Shown: positions 33,599 through 42,454 of the stretch, one piece after another
Layout: each line of letters starts with the position of its first letter
Position numbering within the stretch: position 1 is the stretch's first letter
Source: an uncultured Candidatus Melainabacteria bacterium
Lineage (GTDB): Bacteria; Cyanobacteriota; Vampirovibrionia; Gastranaerophilales; Gastranaerophilaceae
NCBI GenBank assembly: GCA_934718135.1
Contig: CAKUZW010000002.1
Location: forward strand, 62,001 to 126,000
Length of the DNA stretch: 64,000 nucleotides
Reading direction: 5' to 3'
Position numbers and translations under genes: made by a program
Notes under the pieces: generated by a model
Databases searched by the model: none
What the model saw: only the letters and a program-made list of their open reading frames with translations
Told to the model about the DNA's origin: nothing

Positions 33599-34936
33599 CT
33601 AAAATTTCATTTTGTTAATTTTTAATAAAGCCGTGTAAGATGGCAAAATAGTAATTCTTTCTTCTATATTATCAGATTTTGCAGCTAATGCAATAGCAGA
33701 TTTTATATCTTCTTCTACAATAATTTTTTCTTGCGGAATTCCTGCATATTTTAGTCTAAGAGCCATATCTTTTGCTCTTATACCTGATGTTATAACAAGT
33801 TTTTGAGTATTTTTCAATTGTTCAAAATCGCTATCCCAAAGCCAAGAAATATCACGCCCGTCAGCATAATTATCATTTATTGCAATAACAATATTTGATG
33901 ACAAATCAACTGTTTTTAAAACTTCACTGGCTCCTGTCGGATTTTTAATCAATTGGATTAGAGCTTTATGTCCGTTGATATCCCTTCTTTCAGCACGCCC
34001 AAAAATTGATTTATAAGTGGATACGGCATCTTTTATTGTTTGGTAATCAATACCATTTTCCATTGCACAAGCAATCGCACCCAAAACGTTATAAGCATTA
34101 TAAAGCCCAACTAAATTAACTTTGAATTCATAAGTTTTGCCTTTATGCTTAACTACCAATTCAGAATAGTCTGAATAAATTTTAACAAAGCCCTTATAAT
34201 CCGGTTCAGGTCTATGAAATCCGCAATCGTCACAATAATAATGTCCTTCTTGAGCAAAGAATTGTTTGCTGTATTTTAATGGTTTCCCGCAAATGCAGTT
34301 AAATACTTCAGTTGGGGCATTAGATGATGAATTATGAATATCAGAACAAAATTCAACTTCTTCAAAACCGTAAAAAACAGATTTTCTTCCTTTTGAAAAA
34401 TTTGTTACTAACGGATCATCTGCATTTAGAATAAGTGTCAATTGAGAATTTTTATCAATTGCATTTTGGATAAAACTTGCAGTTGTAGAAAGTTCTCCAT
34501 ATCTATCCAATTGATCTCTGAATAAATTTGTAACAAGTAAATAATCGGCAGAAAAATAATCGTACAATTTTGTTAAATATGCCTCATCAGACTCAATTAC
34601 AGCATAATCAAATCGTTTGAACGGTTTGACATTGAGTGCAAATACATTGGCAACCCCTGTCAGCATATTTGCCCCTTTTACATTGTGAATAACAGATTTT
34701 CCTTTTTCTTCAAATATGTGAGCAATAAGCCCTGAGGTTGTAGTTTTTCCGTTTGTTCCGGATATGGTGATTGCATTTCTTTTAATATATTTTCTACAGT
34801 GAGCCAAAAAATCAGGGCAAATCTTCAAAACCGTCATTCCGACAAAAGAAGTACCTGACGAACGGTTTAGCAACTTAATTGCTAAATATGTCAACCTTGC
34901 GATAATCAACGCACTATAAAATCTCACTCTGCTCAT
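33599..34936 (-). CDS. murT: Mur ligase-family protein MurT (lipid II amidation)
   Basis: 445 aa from the ATG at 34936, chosen for AAAGGA upstream; an earlier in-frame start at 35005 lacks one. The Mur ligase ATP site TISGTNGKTTTSGLIAH lies near residue 55. A Cys4 zinc ribbon (CICGKPL ... YYCDDCG) is inserted in the central domain, and the C-terminal DUF1727 domain follows (NPTGASEVLKTV, IAINDNYADGRDISWLWD). MurT with the glutaminase GatD amidates Glu of lipid II. No gatD is adjacent, which is unusual. Confidence 0.9.
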   Translation of the reverse strand: MSRVRFYSALIIARLTYLAIKLLNRSSGTSFVGMTVLKICPDFLAHCRKYIKRNAITISGTNGKTTTSGLIAHIFEEKGKSVIHNVKGANMLTGVANVFALNVKPFKRFDYAVIESDEAYLTKLYDYFSADYLLVTNLFRDQLDRYGELSTTASFIQNAIDKNSQLTLILNADDPLVTNFSKGRKSVFYGFEEVEFCSDIHNSSSNAPTEVFNCICGKPLKYSKQFFAQEGHYYCDDCGFHRPEPDYKGFVKIYSDYSELVVKHKGKTYEFKVNLVGLYNAYNVLGAIACAMENGIDYQTIKDAVSTYKSIFGRAERRDINGHKALIQLIKNPTGASEVLKTVDLSSNIVIAINDNYADGRDISWLWDSDFEQLKNTQKLVITSGIRAKDMALRLKYAGIPQEKIIVEEDIKSAIALAAKSDNIEERITILPSYTALLKINKMKF

Positions 34937-35023
34937 ATAAAATAGTCCTTTAGGCGTATTCAAAAAAATATTACAATAATATATTATAGTTTTAATATAA
35001 TACAAAAGTAAGAAAAATTAAAA

Positions 35024-35383
35024 ATGATAACAATATTTTTTACAATAGTTTTTATAGCAGAATTAATTATTACAGGTTGGCTGATTTCTATTATTTTAAA
35101 AGCCGATAGAATGGTTTGTGAAGCGAATGAAAAAGTGCTGAACCTTCAACCGGCAATCAAAGAACAAATTCAAGGATTTAAGATAGCCGTAAATACCGTT
35201 CTTCTTGGAGTAGATTTCTTTGCTTCATTTTTAGAAAAGAAAAAAGAAGAGTGTTTGAATATTTGTTCAAAAAATCTTATTACAACGATATTGTTCTTTG
35301 TATTGAATAATGCAGGTCGAAAAGTTTTAGGATTTATTGACTTATTTTTGTCACTTAGAAAGTTTCTAAAATCTCATAAATAG
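35024..35383 (+). CDS. Unknown membrane-anchored small protein
   Basis: 119 aa, not recognised. An N-terminal membrane helix (residues 3-25) precedes an amphipathic helical part (ADRMVCEANEKVLNLQPAIK) and a second hydrophobic stretch near 84-100. The layout resembles DUF948-like small proteins such as that at 35854. It is the first of four small genes in the same direction (to 36582) that look like an envelope-stress set. It is divergent from murT. Confidence 0.6.
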   Translation: MITIFFTIVFIAELIITGWLISIILKADRMVCEANEKVLNLQPAIKEQIQGFKIAVNTVLLGVDFFASFLEKKKEECLNICSKNLITTILFFVLNNAGRKVLGFIDLFLSLRKFLKSHK

Positions 35384-35500
35384 AAGAGTTAAAACGCAGA
35401 TAAATAGAGGTTTTTAAACGGAATTAACATATTTATCCTTGAAATTTTCGCAAAAATATGATAGAATTATGAAGAAATTTGAAATAAGAGGTTTACAACT

Positions 35501-35827
35501 ATGAGTAAGAACAAAGCATTTATGTTTTCAATGGGCTTGATTGCCGGAGTAGTAGGCGGAATCGTTGCCGGTGTACTTTATGCCCCAAAATCAGGTGAAG
35601 AATCAAGAAAAGAATTAAAAGACGCAGCTTGTGATTTATACGAAAAACACGCTCCTCAAATTGCGGAAGCTAAAAAACAAGCTCTAGAGTCTGTTGATTT
35701 GATGAAATACAAATTAGAAAGACAATTCAGAAAAATTAATAATTCTGTAAAATCTAAGAAAATGCAAAAGGCAAAAGAATTAGAAGACATTGAAACAAAC
35801 AACAGCGATAACGAATTTGACTATTAG
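35501..35827 (+). CDS. YtxH-domain protein
   Basis: 108 aa. A Gly-rich membrane helix (GLIAGVVGGIVAGVLYAPKS) is followed by the GEESRKELKD motif typical of YtxH/GvpP-like proteins, then a charged helical tail. Such proteins are small, stress-linked membrane proteins of unclear function. Shine-Dalgarno AAGAGG lies about 10 bases upstream. It is paralogous to the gene at 36292. Confidence 0.85.
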   Translation: MSKNKAFMFSMGLIAGVVGGIVAGVLYAPKSGEESRKELKDAACDLYEKHAPQIAEAKKQALESVDLMKYKLERQFRKINNSVKSKKMQKAKELEDIETNNSDNEFDY

Positions 35828-35853
35828 ACTAAAACAGTAAAGGAACATTAAAA

Positions 35854-36222
35854 ATGAACGTTGAAGTATCTCAAGCTATACTAAATAACGGGCTAACATT
35901 CTTAGCCATTGCGACAGGAATTGTAGTTATGGTTGTTGCAGGCTTTTTGGTAAAACTATTGATGGATTTATCAACTTTAGCAAAAAATGTAAATGAGACA
36001 TCAATTCTATTGAATACAGAATTAAAACCAACATTAAAAGAATTGAACGAAACAATGCATTCTATCAATTCTTTAATCCAAAGTACAGATGAAGGTGTTG
36101 GAAACGTTAAATTAGGTCTTGAAAATGCATTAGCAAAGACAAAAATGTTTTCAGAAAACATCTTCGGTGGATTTTTGAAAGGTTTTATGACTGTTTATTC
36201 ATTATTTAGAAAAAGAAAATAA
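35854..36222 (+). CDS. DUF948-like membrane protein
   Basis: 122 aa. An N-terminal membrane helix (residues 13-36) is followed by a long amphipathic helix (LAKNVNETSILLNTELKPTL and onwards) with heptad pattern, and a basic C-terminus. DUF948 proteins commonly sit beside YtxH proteins, as here (27 bp after one and 70 bp before another). The function is unknown. Confidence 0.7.
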   Translation: MNVEVSQAILNNGLTFLAIATGIVVMVVAGFLVKLLMDLSTLAKNVNETSILLNTELKPTLKELNETMHSINSLIQSTDEGVGNVKLGLENALAKTKMFSENIFGGFLKGFMTVYSLFRKRK

Positions 36223-36291
36223 ACATTCAGGTAATTTAATTACCAATAACCGGATTTATAATATGTAAGATTAACAAAAGGAGAATTAAAT

Positions 36292-36582
36292 ATGTCAGTA
36301 TCAAGATTTTTAGCAGGTTTTGTTGTTGGTGGTGCTATTGGTGCCGTTGCAGGTATTTTATTAGCTCCAAAATCAGGTGAAGAAACTAGAAAACTTTTAG
36401 CAGATTCAGCTCAAGATGTTGCAAGAAGAGCAGATGAAACAGCTAAACAAATTCAATCAAGAGCAGATGATGCAGTTTCTGATTTACAAAAAAAAGGCGA
36501 AGAAATTAAAGAAAAACTTCAAGATTTAATCAGCAAACAAAAAGAAGCTAAAGCCGAAAAAACAGAAGAAGAAAAAGCATAG
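36292..36582 (+). CDS. YtxH-domain protein
   Basis: 96 aa. The membrane helix FVVGGAIGAVAGILLAPKSG is followed by EETRKLLADSAQDVARRADE, the YtxH signature, then a Lys/Glu-rich coiled tail. AAAGGAGAA precedes the ATG by seven bases. It ends the small-protein cluster; a strong terminator follows at 36606. Confidence 0.88.
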   Translation: MSVSRFLAGFVVGGAIGAVAGILLAPKSGEETRKLLADSAQDVARRADETAKQIQSRADDAVSDLQKKGEEIKEKLQDLISKQKEAKAEKTEEEKA

Positions 36583-36605
36583 TTTTTTGAAACTTTTATA
36601 ACACC

Positions 36606-36637
36606 AAAGACCACTCAAAGTGAGTGGTCTTTTTTAG
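36606..36637 (+). terminator. Terminator of the YtxH cluster
   Basis: AAAGACCACTCA and TGAGTGGTCTTT form a 12-bp perfect stem with a three-base loop, followed by T runs. Confidence 0.85.
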
Positions 36638-36738
36638 TTCTAATTCTTATATAGTATATGTTTTCACCGACACTTGAAAAAATTTTAATAAGTTATAAAA
36701 TTGATATATAAAAATAGAATTAAATAGGGAAAATATAT

Positions 36739-38964
36739 ATGACAAAAACTGAATATCTAGAAAAGGCGAAAGAAGTTTTAACATCGTCTAAGGTTATAAA
36801 AGTTATAAGCCTTGTAGCTTTTACTTTTTTGATTACAGCAATCGTAGCTTCTCAAAATTTCTTTTTCCAAACAATTATTGAAAATGGAATAAGTAAAAAA
36901 GATATTATTGCTCAAAAAACTTTAACAGTTGAAGATGTTAAAAGAACCGAACAGCATAAAAGAGAAGTAGCCCAAAAAGTTGAACCTATTTTAGTTCCGG
37001 CAGAAGATGATTTTATCAAAACAAATCTTGAAACAATTGAAAATGCTGTAATTCAAATCAGAAAAAAAACTACAACAAAAAAGGAAAAAATATCAGAACT
37101 TAACGTTTTATTTGACATTTCTGATAATCCTAAAAAAGATTTTATTATCGACTTTTTATTGAATGTTGATGACGCAAGCTTGCATGAAGCATTTGATAAA
37201 GCTTCTTTGTCTTTGGTTAATATTTTGCAAGTTGGAATTACCGAAAAAGATTACGAAAAAGATAATATAAAAGCTCTTATCCAAAACAATTTGGTAACAA
37301 ATGTTTCAAAGCGTCAAATATCTATAATTACAGCCCTATTAGAACAAGTAATTGTTCCGAATCTTGTCGTTGATGATGCTGCAACAGAAATTGCTAAAAT
37401 GAATGCTCAAGATGCGGTCAAACCATACAAAGTAACCTTCCAAAAAGGTGAAAAAATTGTATTTGAAGGCGAACCTGTTACAAGATTAAAACGAGATGCA
37501 CTTAGAGAGGCCGGTTACAACGTTTATGAACTTAATTGGCAGGGAATTTTGTCAATTTATATATTGGTTTTACTTGTTACAGTCATTTATCTTGCATACC
37601 TCAAATTCTTTGAAAAACAATTGAGCGAACCAAGATATTTAGCACTGTCTGGCATGCTAACAGCCGTAACCTGTTCAATCGCAGTTGTTTTACCGACAGG
37701 ATTTTCTCCGTATGTATTACCAATCCCTGCGGTTATTATAATTGCTGCAATATTTTTAAGCCCGAGAGTTGCATTTTTATTATCTTCTTTGATTTTGACG
37801 GTTTTGACCGTTGGAATGCAATATGATGCCCAATTTTTGATAATTTTTACTGTTTTGTCTTTAATCGGTATGATTACAGTTTCAAAAATTCGCTACACAA
37901 GAAGATTTGACCTTATTAAAGTGGGTTTTAATCTTGGTGTTGCAGGTGTATTGATTATGTTGAGTTTGTATTTCATAGATAAATGCTTGATTGATGTTAG
38001 TAACACTCTAATTCTCCGCAATTGTATTTTTATCTTTGGAAACGGATTGTTGAGTTCAATCGTAGCACTTGGAGTTTCTCCGCTATTTGAAAGCACTTTC
38101 CATATTATTACACCTTATGGACTTGCAGAACTTGGCGACCATAATCAACCTTTACTAAAACGACTTCAAATAGAAGCACCGGGAACTTATCATCACAGTT
38201 TGATGGTTTCAACATTGTGTGAAGCTGCGGCAGAAGCAATTGGGGCTAATCCTATTTTGGCAAGGGTTGGAGCATTTTACCACGATATCGGGAAACTAAA
38301 ACGACCATTATTCTTTGTAGAAAATCAATCCTATTTTAGTATTGAAAACCCTCACAATTCGCTAAATCCAAGACTTAGTAAAATGGTTATTACCGCACAC
38401 CCAAAAGACGGTGTTGAACTTGCTAAAGAATACGGATTGCCAAGTATAATTAATGACTTCATTCTTCAACACCATGGAGAAGGTCTTGCAAAATACTTCT
38501 ATAACCAAGCCGTTCAAGAAGAAGGTATAGAAAATGTTAAGGAAGAACAATTCCGTTACACAGGTCCAAAACCTAATAGAAAAGAAACAGCAATTTTAAT
38601 GCTTGCAGATGCTGTTGAATCTGCGGTTCGTGCAATGAAAGGGGCAACAAACGAAGAAATCGAAAATATTATCGACAAAATTATTGTAGAACGTTTGAAT
38701 GACGGACAGCTTGCAGACAGCCCTCTTACACTCAAAGATATCAAAATTATCGCTGCAACATTCAGCAGAATTCTAAGAGGTATGCAACACAATAGAATTA
38801 AATATCAAGAAAATATAGCAGAAGAATTTGCTAAAAACAAAATTGAAATTCCTCACAAAGCACTTGATGAAGATTTAGAAAAGAAAATTAAAGAACTGGA
38901 AGAGTCTAAAAATGGAAAAACAGCTCCAAAACAAGAACAAAACGATAATAAAAAGGACTTATGA
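36739..38964 (+). CDS. pgpH: PgpH/YqfF-type 7TM-HD phosphohydrolase (c-di-AMP phosphodiesterase family)
   Basis: 741 aa. A membrane helix (20-40) is followed by the extracytoplasmic 7TMR-HDED domain (to about 260, including KVEPILVPAEDDF), seven membrane segments (about 270-460) and an HD domain. His in GTYHHSLMVSTL (about 485) and His515-Asp516 in FYHDIGKLKRP are intact, as are ITAHPKDGV and ILQHHGEGL. Firmicute PgpH hydrolyses cyclic di-AMP. It is the first gene of a pgpH-ybeY-dgkA operon with overlapping ends, the classic arrangement. Confidence 0.94.
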   Translation: MTKTEYLEKAKEVLTSSKVIKVISLVAFTFLITAIVASQNFFFQTIIENGISKKDIIAQKTLTVEDVKRTEQHKREVAQKVEPILVPAEDDFIKTNLETIENAVIQIRKKTTTKKEKISELNVLFDISDNPKKDFIIDFLLNVDDASLHEAFDKASLSLVNILQVGITEKDYEKDNIKALIQNNLVTNVSKRQISIITALLEQVIVPNLVVDDAATEIAKMNAQDAVKPYKVTFQKGEKIVFEGEPVTRLKRDALREAGYNVYELNWQGILSIYILVLLVTVIYLAYLKFFEKQLSEPRYLALSGMLTAVTCSIAVVLPTGFSPYVLPIPAVIIIAAIFLSPRVAFLLSSLILTVLTVGMQYDAQFLIIFTVLSLIGMITVSKIRYTRRFDLIKVGFNLGVAGVLIMLSLYFIDKCLIDVSNTLILRNCIFIFGNGLLSSIVALGVSPLFESTFHIITPYGLAELGDHNQPLLKRLQIEAPGTYHHSLMVSTLCEAAAEAIGANPILARVGAFYHDIGKLKRPLFFVENQSYFSIENPHNSLNPRLSKMVITAHPKDGVELAKEYGLPSIINDFILQHHGEGLAKYFYNQAVQEEGIENVKEEQFRYTGPKPNRKETAILMLADAVESAVRAMKGATNEEIENIIDKIIVERLNDGQLADSPLTLKDIKIIAATFSRILRGMQHNRIKYQENIAEEFAKNKIEIPHKALDEDLEKKIKELEESKNGKTAPKQEQNDNKKDL

Positions 38965-39479
38965 TAAATTATAATTTATATATAGAAAACGAATTTCCAA
39001 ACTGGAAACCGGATGAAACACAATTACTTCAACAGGTCAAAGACATATTCAACTTTTATATGAATTGTCCGGAAATTGCAGACCATTGTTGTTTAGTCGG
39101 ACATGATTATGAAACTGTTGCATTTGATTTCCTATTTTGTAATGCTGAAAAAACACATGTAATAAATAGAGATTACAGAAACAAAGATTATCCTGCAGAT
39201 ATTATTACATTTGCGGTTTTTGCGGATTCTGACGATGATGAAAAATTTGTTTTGGATATGGAAATTAATTTAGGAGAGGTTATAATAGCATTAGACAAGA
39301 TTATTGAAGAATCTGCAAAGAAACAAATTTCAAAAGATTCAGAACTCCTATTTATGATAAGCCACGGAATTTTGCATCTTTTAGGATTTGACCACCAGAC
39401 AGAAGAAGAATTTAATTTTGTAGTTACGCATCAAAAGGAAGCTCTGAAAAGTATAGGAATAATTTATGACAAAATATAA
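38961..39479 (+). CDS. ybeY: Endoribonuclease YbeY
   Basis: 172-aa single-strand endoribonuclease for 16S rRNA 3'-end maturation and ribosome quality control. The zinc site is H135-x3-H139-x5-H145 in SHGILHLLGFDHQ. VINRDYRNKDYPADIITFAV is the expected upstream block. The start overlaps the pgpH stop by four bases and its end overlaps dgkA by 14, so it is translationally coupled. Confidence 0.96.
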   Translation: MINYNLYIENEFPNWKPDETQLLQQVKDIFNFYMNCPEIADHCCLVGHDYETVAFDFLFCNAEKTHVINRDYRNKDYPADIITFAVFADSDDDEKFVLDMEINLGEVIIALDKIIEESAKKQISKDSELLFMISHGILHLLGFDHQTEEEFNFVVTHQKEALKSIGIIYDKI

Positions 39480-39843
39480 AACACAAAGTTTTTCTAACAC
39501 ATTTAAAAATGCAAGAAAAGGCATGAGACTAACAATAAAAAGCGAAAGAAACATCCGAATTCACCTTTTTACAGCAACTCTTGTTCTCATTACAGCCTAT
39601 TGCCTTCATTTTTCTATTGTTAAATTTTGTATTCTTTTAATGACAATAGCAATGGTTATTTCTGCAGAGATGTTTAATTCTGCAATAGAATTTTCCCTTG
39701 ATGCAATTTTTCATAACAAATTTTCTCGAATGGTCGGGATGGCAAAAGATATCGCCGCAGGAGCCGTAATGGTAGTAACAATAATTGCCGTAATGATAGG
39801 CGTTCTTCTCTTTGCTCCTCCAATATTTCAGTTGTTTTTATAA
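39466..39843 (+). CDS. dgkA: Diacylglycerol/undecaprenol kinase, DgkA family
   Basis: 125-aa membrane enzyme with three hydrophobic helices. NARKGMRLTIKSERNIRIHL and the active-site EMFNSAIEFSLDAI motif are conserved. In the pgpH-ybeY-dgkA context this family is usually an undecaprenol kinase that recycles the wall lipid carrier. It overlaps ybeY by 14 bases. Confidence 0.93.
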   Translation: MTKYKTQSFSNTFKNARKGMRLTIKSERNIRIHLFTATLVLITAYCLHFSIVKFCILLMTIAMVISAEMFNSAIEFSLDAIFHNKFSRMVGMAKDIAAGAVMVVTIIAVMIGVLLFAPPIFQLFL

Positions 39844-39896
39844 AAATTCTTGATGGACAATTTTTTCATCATCTTGAGCCGCACGGAAGATGTAAT

Positions 39897-40604
39897 CTAC
39901 TTCCACGGATAATCTCTATTAATCTCCCAACCTGCACGTCTGATTTTTTCGGCACAACATTCACCAACACCCGTAATTGAGCAATCGTTATCTACTTCCT
40001 CATTTGATTTTTCGTAGCAATATGGTCTTATCCCGCCGCCATCAGTTTGAGTTCTTGATAAGAAAAATACATCACGCCCAAATTTGTTTGGTCCTTCTGC
40101 ACCATTTAAATCTACACTGACTCTATATTCAGCTCTTTTAGAGTCATCTGAATTCCAGGTTGCAAGAAATATTGTATACAAAAATCCATCAGCAGTTATA
40201 AATGCCGTTCTTAAACTAGGTTCAACAGGATACCAACCACTTTTCCTATTATTTGCTTGTAACCAAGGTTGAACTGATTTATAGCCACATTGAGCAGCGG
40301 AACGGCAATATGTAGAAACTTTGATATATGGAGCCCAATAAGTGTTAAAGTATTCCAAAGAATTAAAATCCTTAGTTTCTTCAGCTCCAAGCTCCCCAAC
40401 ATCATCATAAGACAATTTGTAAGCCTGATTTAATACAGAAATCGCACGTTGAAGTTTAACTACAGTCTGCTTTTTCTGATTATTTGTAATAAGAGTTGGA
40501 ATCGTCATCGCCGCTACAATTCCGATGATACCAAGGGTGATAAGAACTTCTGCCAAAGTGAAGGCTATTTCCTTTTTCTCTATTCCCTTAAAAAAATTTT
40601 TCAT
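39897..40604 (-). CDS. Prepilin-type protein, cassette 5
   Basis: 235 aa. The leader MKNFFKGIEKKEIA is identical to that at 2105, followed by FTLAEVLITLGIIGIVAAMTIP. The mature domain has Cys pairs (STYCRSAAQCGYK, CCAEKI) and ends INRDYPWK, placing it with 7701 and 15476 rather than with 1401. So the leader and the body have different closest relatives, which suggests recombination. Shine-Dalgarno AGAAAGGA lies upstream. It is divergent from the HTH gene at 41045, 440 bp away, with hairpin repeats between. Confidence 0.87.
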   Translation of the reverse strand: MKNFFKGIEKKEIAFTLAEVLITLGIIGIVAAMTIPTLITNNQKKQTVVKLQRAISVLNQAYKLSYDDVGELGAEETKDFNSLEYFNTYWAPYIKVSTYCRSAAQCGYKSVQPWLQANNRKSGWYPVEPSLRTAFITADGFLYTIFLATWNSDDSKRAEYRVSVDLNGAEGPNKFGRDVFFLSRTQTDGGGIRPYCYEKSNEEVDNDCSITGVGECCAEKIRRAGWEINRDYPWK

Positions 40605-40652
40605 ATTTATTCCTTTCTTATTTGTTACTACTAAATTGGATTAGGGGCACGT

Positions 40653-40955
40653 CACCCTGAACAGCACGAGCGAAAGCGAAGTGCGTGATTCAGGGTCTAT
40701 CCATTTGATTGGTTAATAAATCAACATTGATAGATTCTGAATAGCAAGAAAATTTTGTGCTCATACTTCACACAAATTTTCTAAGCTTTCAGAATGACAT
40801 AAAAAATGTAACGAACTTATTTCCGTGTTCCCTTTTCCTTATTCCCTTATTAAGATCCTGAAACTCCGCACTAAACGAATACGGCTCCGCCTTAATGCTT
40901 GAACTCGTGCTGTTCAGGATGACATGGGTATGATTTGCCTTGCGACTATTCTTTT
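40653..40955. repeat. Dispersed hairpin repeats (440-bp gap of cassette 5)
   Basis: The first part (40653-40795) is near-identical to 2151-2297 and holds the same two hairpins; the second spans ATTCTGA (40734) to TCAGAAT (40795) with long AT-rich arms. After it come TGTAACGAACTTATTTCC (about 40807), a form of the terminal repeat seen at 8101 and 15846, and a further block ending GTTCAGGATGACATGGG. No gene is visible in this stretch. Confidence 0.75.
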
Positions 40956-40983
40956 TCATTTCTCAACTCCTACATAATAATGT

Positions 40984-41016
40984 GTGATATGTACACAATA
41001 TCACGTGTATTATAAT
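40984..41016. promoter_or_regulatory. Operator-like inverted repeat and -10 box before the HTH gene at 41045
   Basis: GTGATAT (40984-40990) and ATATCAC (40998-41004) are perfect arms around GTACACA. TGTGT/ACACA forms an overlapping smaller repeat. TATAAT at 41011-41016 is a good -10 for the HTH gene. The binding role is inferred. Confidence 0.5.
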
Positions 41017-41044
41017 ATGTCAATTATCTATAATAATAAAGGTA

Positions 41045-41272
41045 ATGACTATTAAAATAGATGAAATTGATAAAAAGGTAGGAATGAATATTCGTATCGC
41101 ACGAATAAAACGTGGGATATCACAAGAAGGGCTTGCGGATATCGCAGGTCTTGCACGTTCTACAATGGGGATAGTTGAACGTGGGGAACAGTCACCATCA
41201 TTACAAACAATATCAAAAGTCGCCAATGCTTTAGGAATTGATATACATAAATTGTTCATCTTCGATGATTAA
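41045..41272 (+). CDS. Small XRE/Cro-type helix-turn-helix regulator (75 aa)
   Basis: A clean HTH_3 domain: IRIARIKRGISQEGLADIAG, then LARSTMGIVERGEQSPSLQ as recognition helix and turn, then KVANALGIDIHKLF. There is no other domain. It is divergent from the prepilin at 40604, with an inverted repeat and TATAAT upstream. AAAGG lies just before the ATG, with tight spacing. It is the strongest XRE match of the seven. Confidence 0.88.
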   Translation: MTIKIDEIDKKVGMNIRIARIKRGISQEGLADIAGLARSTMGIVERGEQSPSLQTISKVANALGIDIHKLFIFDD

Positions 41273-41309
41273 AAATAAAAAAATTTCGCTATCATTCTGA
41301 AACAAGTTA

Positions 41310-41460
41310 AGTTTTGTAGTATGTAGTCGTCATACTGAGGGCGATAGCCCGAAGTATCTAAGTACACTTGGAAGTAGATTCTTCGCTCTTCACGCTCGCA
41401 TTAAACGGATATGGCTCACGCCTTTATCCTATGCTCGCGTGGCTCAGAATGACGTAATTA
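41310..41460. repeat. Dispersed repeat in the 321-bp gap after the HTH gene
   Basis: GTCATACTGAGGGCGATAGC with CCGAAGTATCTAAGTACACT, AGTAGATTCTTCGCT and GGCTCAGAATGACG match blocks at 7995-8095, 15547-15590 and 32495-32525. It ends with an AACCTATTCCCTTGTTCCC tract related to the terminal repeats. No coding signal. Confidence 0.7.
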
Positions 41461-41517
41461 ATAAAATCGTAAAGAACCTATTCCCTTGTTCCCTATTCCC
41501 TTCTCCATTAATAATAG

Positions 41518-41555
41518 AAAAGACCTTAACGAAAATCGTTCAGGTCTTTTTATCT
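41518..41555. terminator. Terminator
   Basis: AAAAGACCT and AGGTCTTTT flank ACGA/TCGT inner pairing, with T runs on both strands. It lies between the HTH gene (plus) and the small gene at 41594 (minus). Confidence 0.75.
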
Positions 41556-41593
41556 TTTACCGAATAAGTAAATTTAATAAATCTGTTCAAGTT

Positions 41594-41797
41594 TTAATTG
41601 TTACTCAAAACTAATCGGAAAGTCGCTAAATTTTTAATAGACAACATTGCATGCTTGTTATGCTGCTCATCTGAGATATTAAAAATTCTGATAATTCGTT
41701 GAATTTCTGCCAAATCTTGATATGAATTAATTTTATAAACATTTTCGATTGGGTCTGACACAACTGACATTAAGGTGTTTAATTCTTGTTCTTTCAT
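41594..41797 (-). CDS. Unknown small protein (67 aa)
   Basis: 67 aa, helical and charged, with no membrane segment or known motif (SVVSDPIENVYKINSYQDLA). AGAGGA lies about 13 bases before the ATG, a little far. A terminator follows on the minus strand. It is in the accessory stretch between two prepilin cassettes. It could be an orphan regulator or antitoxin-sized protein, but nothing shows this. Confidence 0.45.
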   Translation of the reverse strand: MKEQELNTLMSVVSDPIENVYKINSYQDLAEIQRIIRIFNISDEQHNKHAMLSIKNLATFRLVLSNN

Positions 41798-41915
41798 AAT
41801 ACCGATTATCCTCTTTCCTTTATACTCTTATATAAAGTATTTTTTTTTCTGAGAATTGCCTTTTTTGATGTTTTAATGTTAACAAAGCTTAATAATTCTT
41901 TTGGATTAGTTCTCA

Positions 41916-42170
41916 CTAAGCAAGAAAATCAATGTTTTGGGCTAATATATCACTTTTATAATTTGGATGAGAAAGACTGTATGGTCCATTTCCATAAAAT
42001 GCACGACCAAAATTATTTTCATTGTTCGAAGTTTGCACTCTTCCGTTTTCTACAGAAGAATTCCCTTCCAATCTATATAGAGCAACACTTTTAGCTGGAT
42101 TAGTGTTATTAAAATCCGAAACTTTTCCTATTGGATTTGTCGTGCTTGAGCCAGTGTAAATGTATACCAT
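41916..42170 (-). CDS. Possible small protein (84 aa)
   Basis: 84 aa, Asn/Ser-rich, with no recognised domain (VYIYTGSSTTNPIGKV ... GRAFYGNGPYSLSHPN). AGGA lies only three bases before the ATG, a poor spacing. The composition looks like a secreted or surface fragment, but there is no signal peptide. It might be the remnant of a longer gene. Low confidence. Confidence 0.35.
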   Translation of the reverse strand: MVYIYTGSSTTNPIGKVSDFNNTNPAKSVALYRLEGNSSVENGRVQTSNNENNFGRAFYGNGPYSLSHPNYKSDILAQNIDFLA

Positions 42171-42329
42171 AATTCCTAAATATCCCTACTACTATTATAA
42201 CACATGTTAGAACTAAATTTAACCCTTAAGGATTAATTCAGGTTAAAAACCAGTTTATTAAGAAATATTACGCAAGATTTAACAAATATAGCAATTATAT
42301 ATACAAAAAATACTTTATATACATGTAAA

Positions 42330-42453
42330 CACGAGGATGTGCTTATTGAGGAATAAGACAAAACTTAAGCACACACTTCACACTTCACTATTACGAGGAA
42401 TGGTACAAAATTTACATTCCAAGAGCCCTTCATTTCGAAAGGCTCTTTTTTTT
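42330..42453 (+). ncRNA. Candidate structured small RNA with its own terminator
   Basis: A TATATA box (42316-42321) precedes about 120 bases with three stems: TGTGCTTA (42338-42345) with TAAGCACA (42366-42373); GGAATG (42397-42402) with CATTCC (42415-42420); and AAGAGCC (42421-42427) with GGCTCTT (42441-42447) followed by eight T. A competing hairpin CTTATT-GAGG-AATAAG overlaps the first stem. GAGGA occurs three times. No known RNA family is recognised. Both the transcript and its function are inferred. Confidence 0.45.
42421..42453 (+). terminator. Rho-independent terminator of the candidate RNA
   Basis: AAGAGCC/GGCTCTT stem with a 13-base loop and an eight-T tail (42446-42453). No protein gene on the plus strand precedes it within 1.1 kb, so it points to an untranslated transcript. 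Confidence 0.75.
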
Positions 42454-42454
42454 A

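Noticed and set aside
40653..41460. CRISPR array
   Set aside because: The repeats are palindromic, of unequal length and not regularly spaced, and no cas gene is near.
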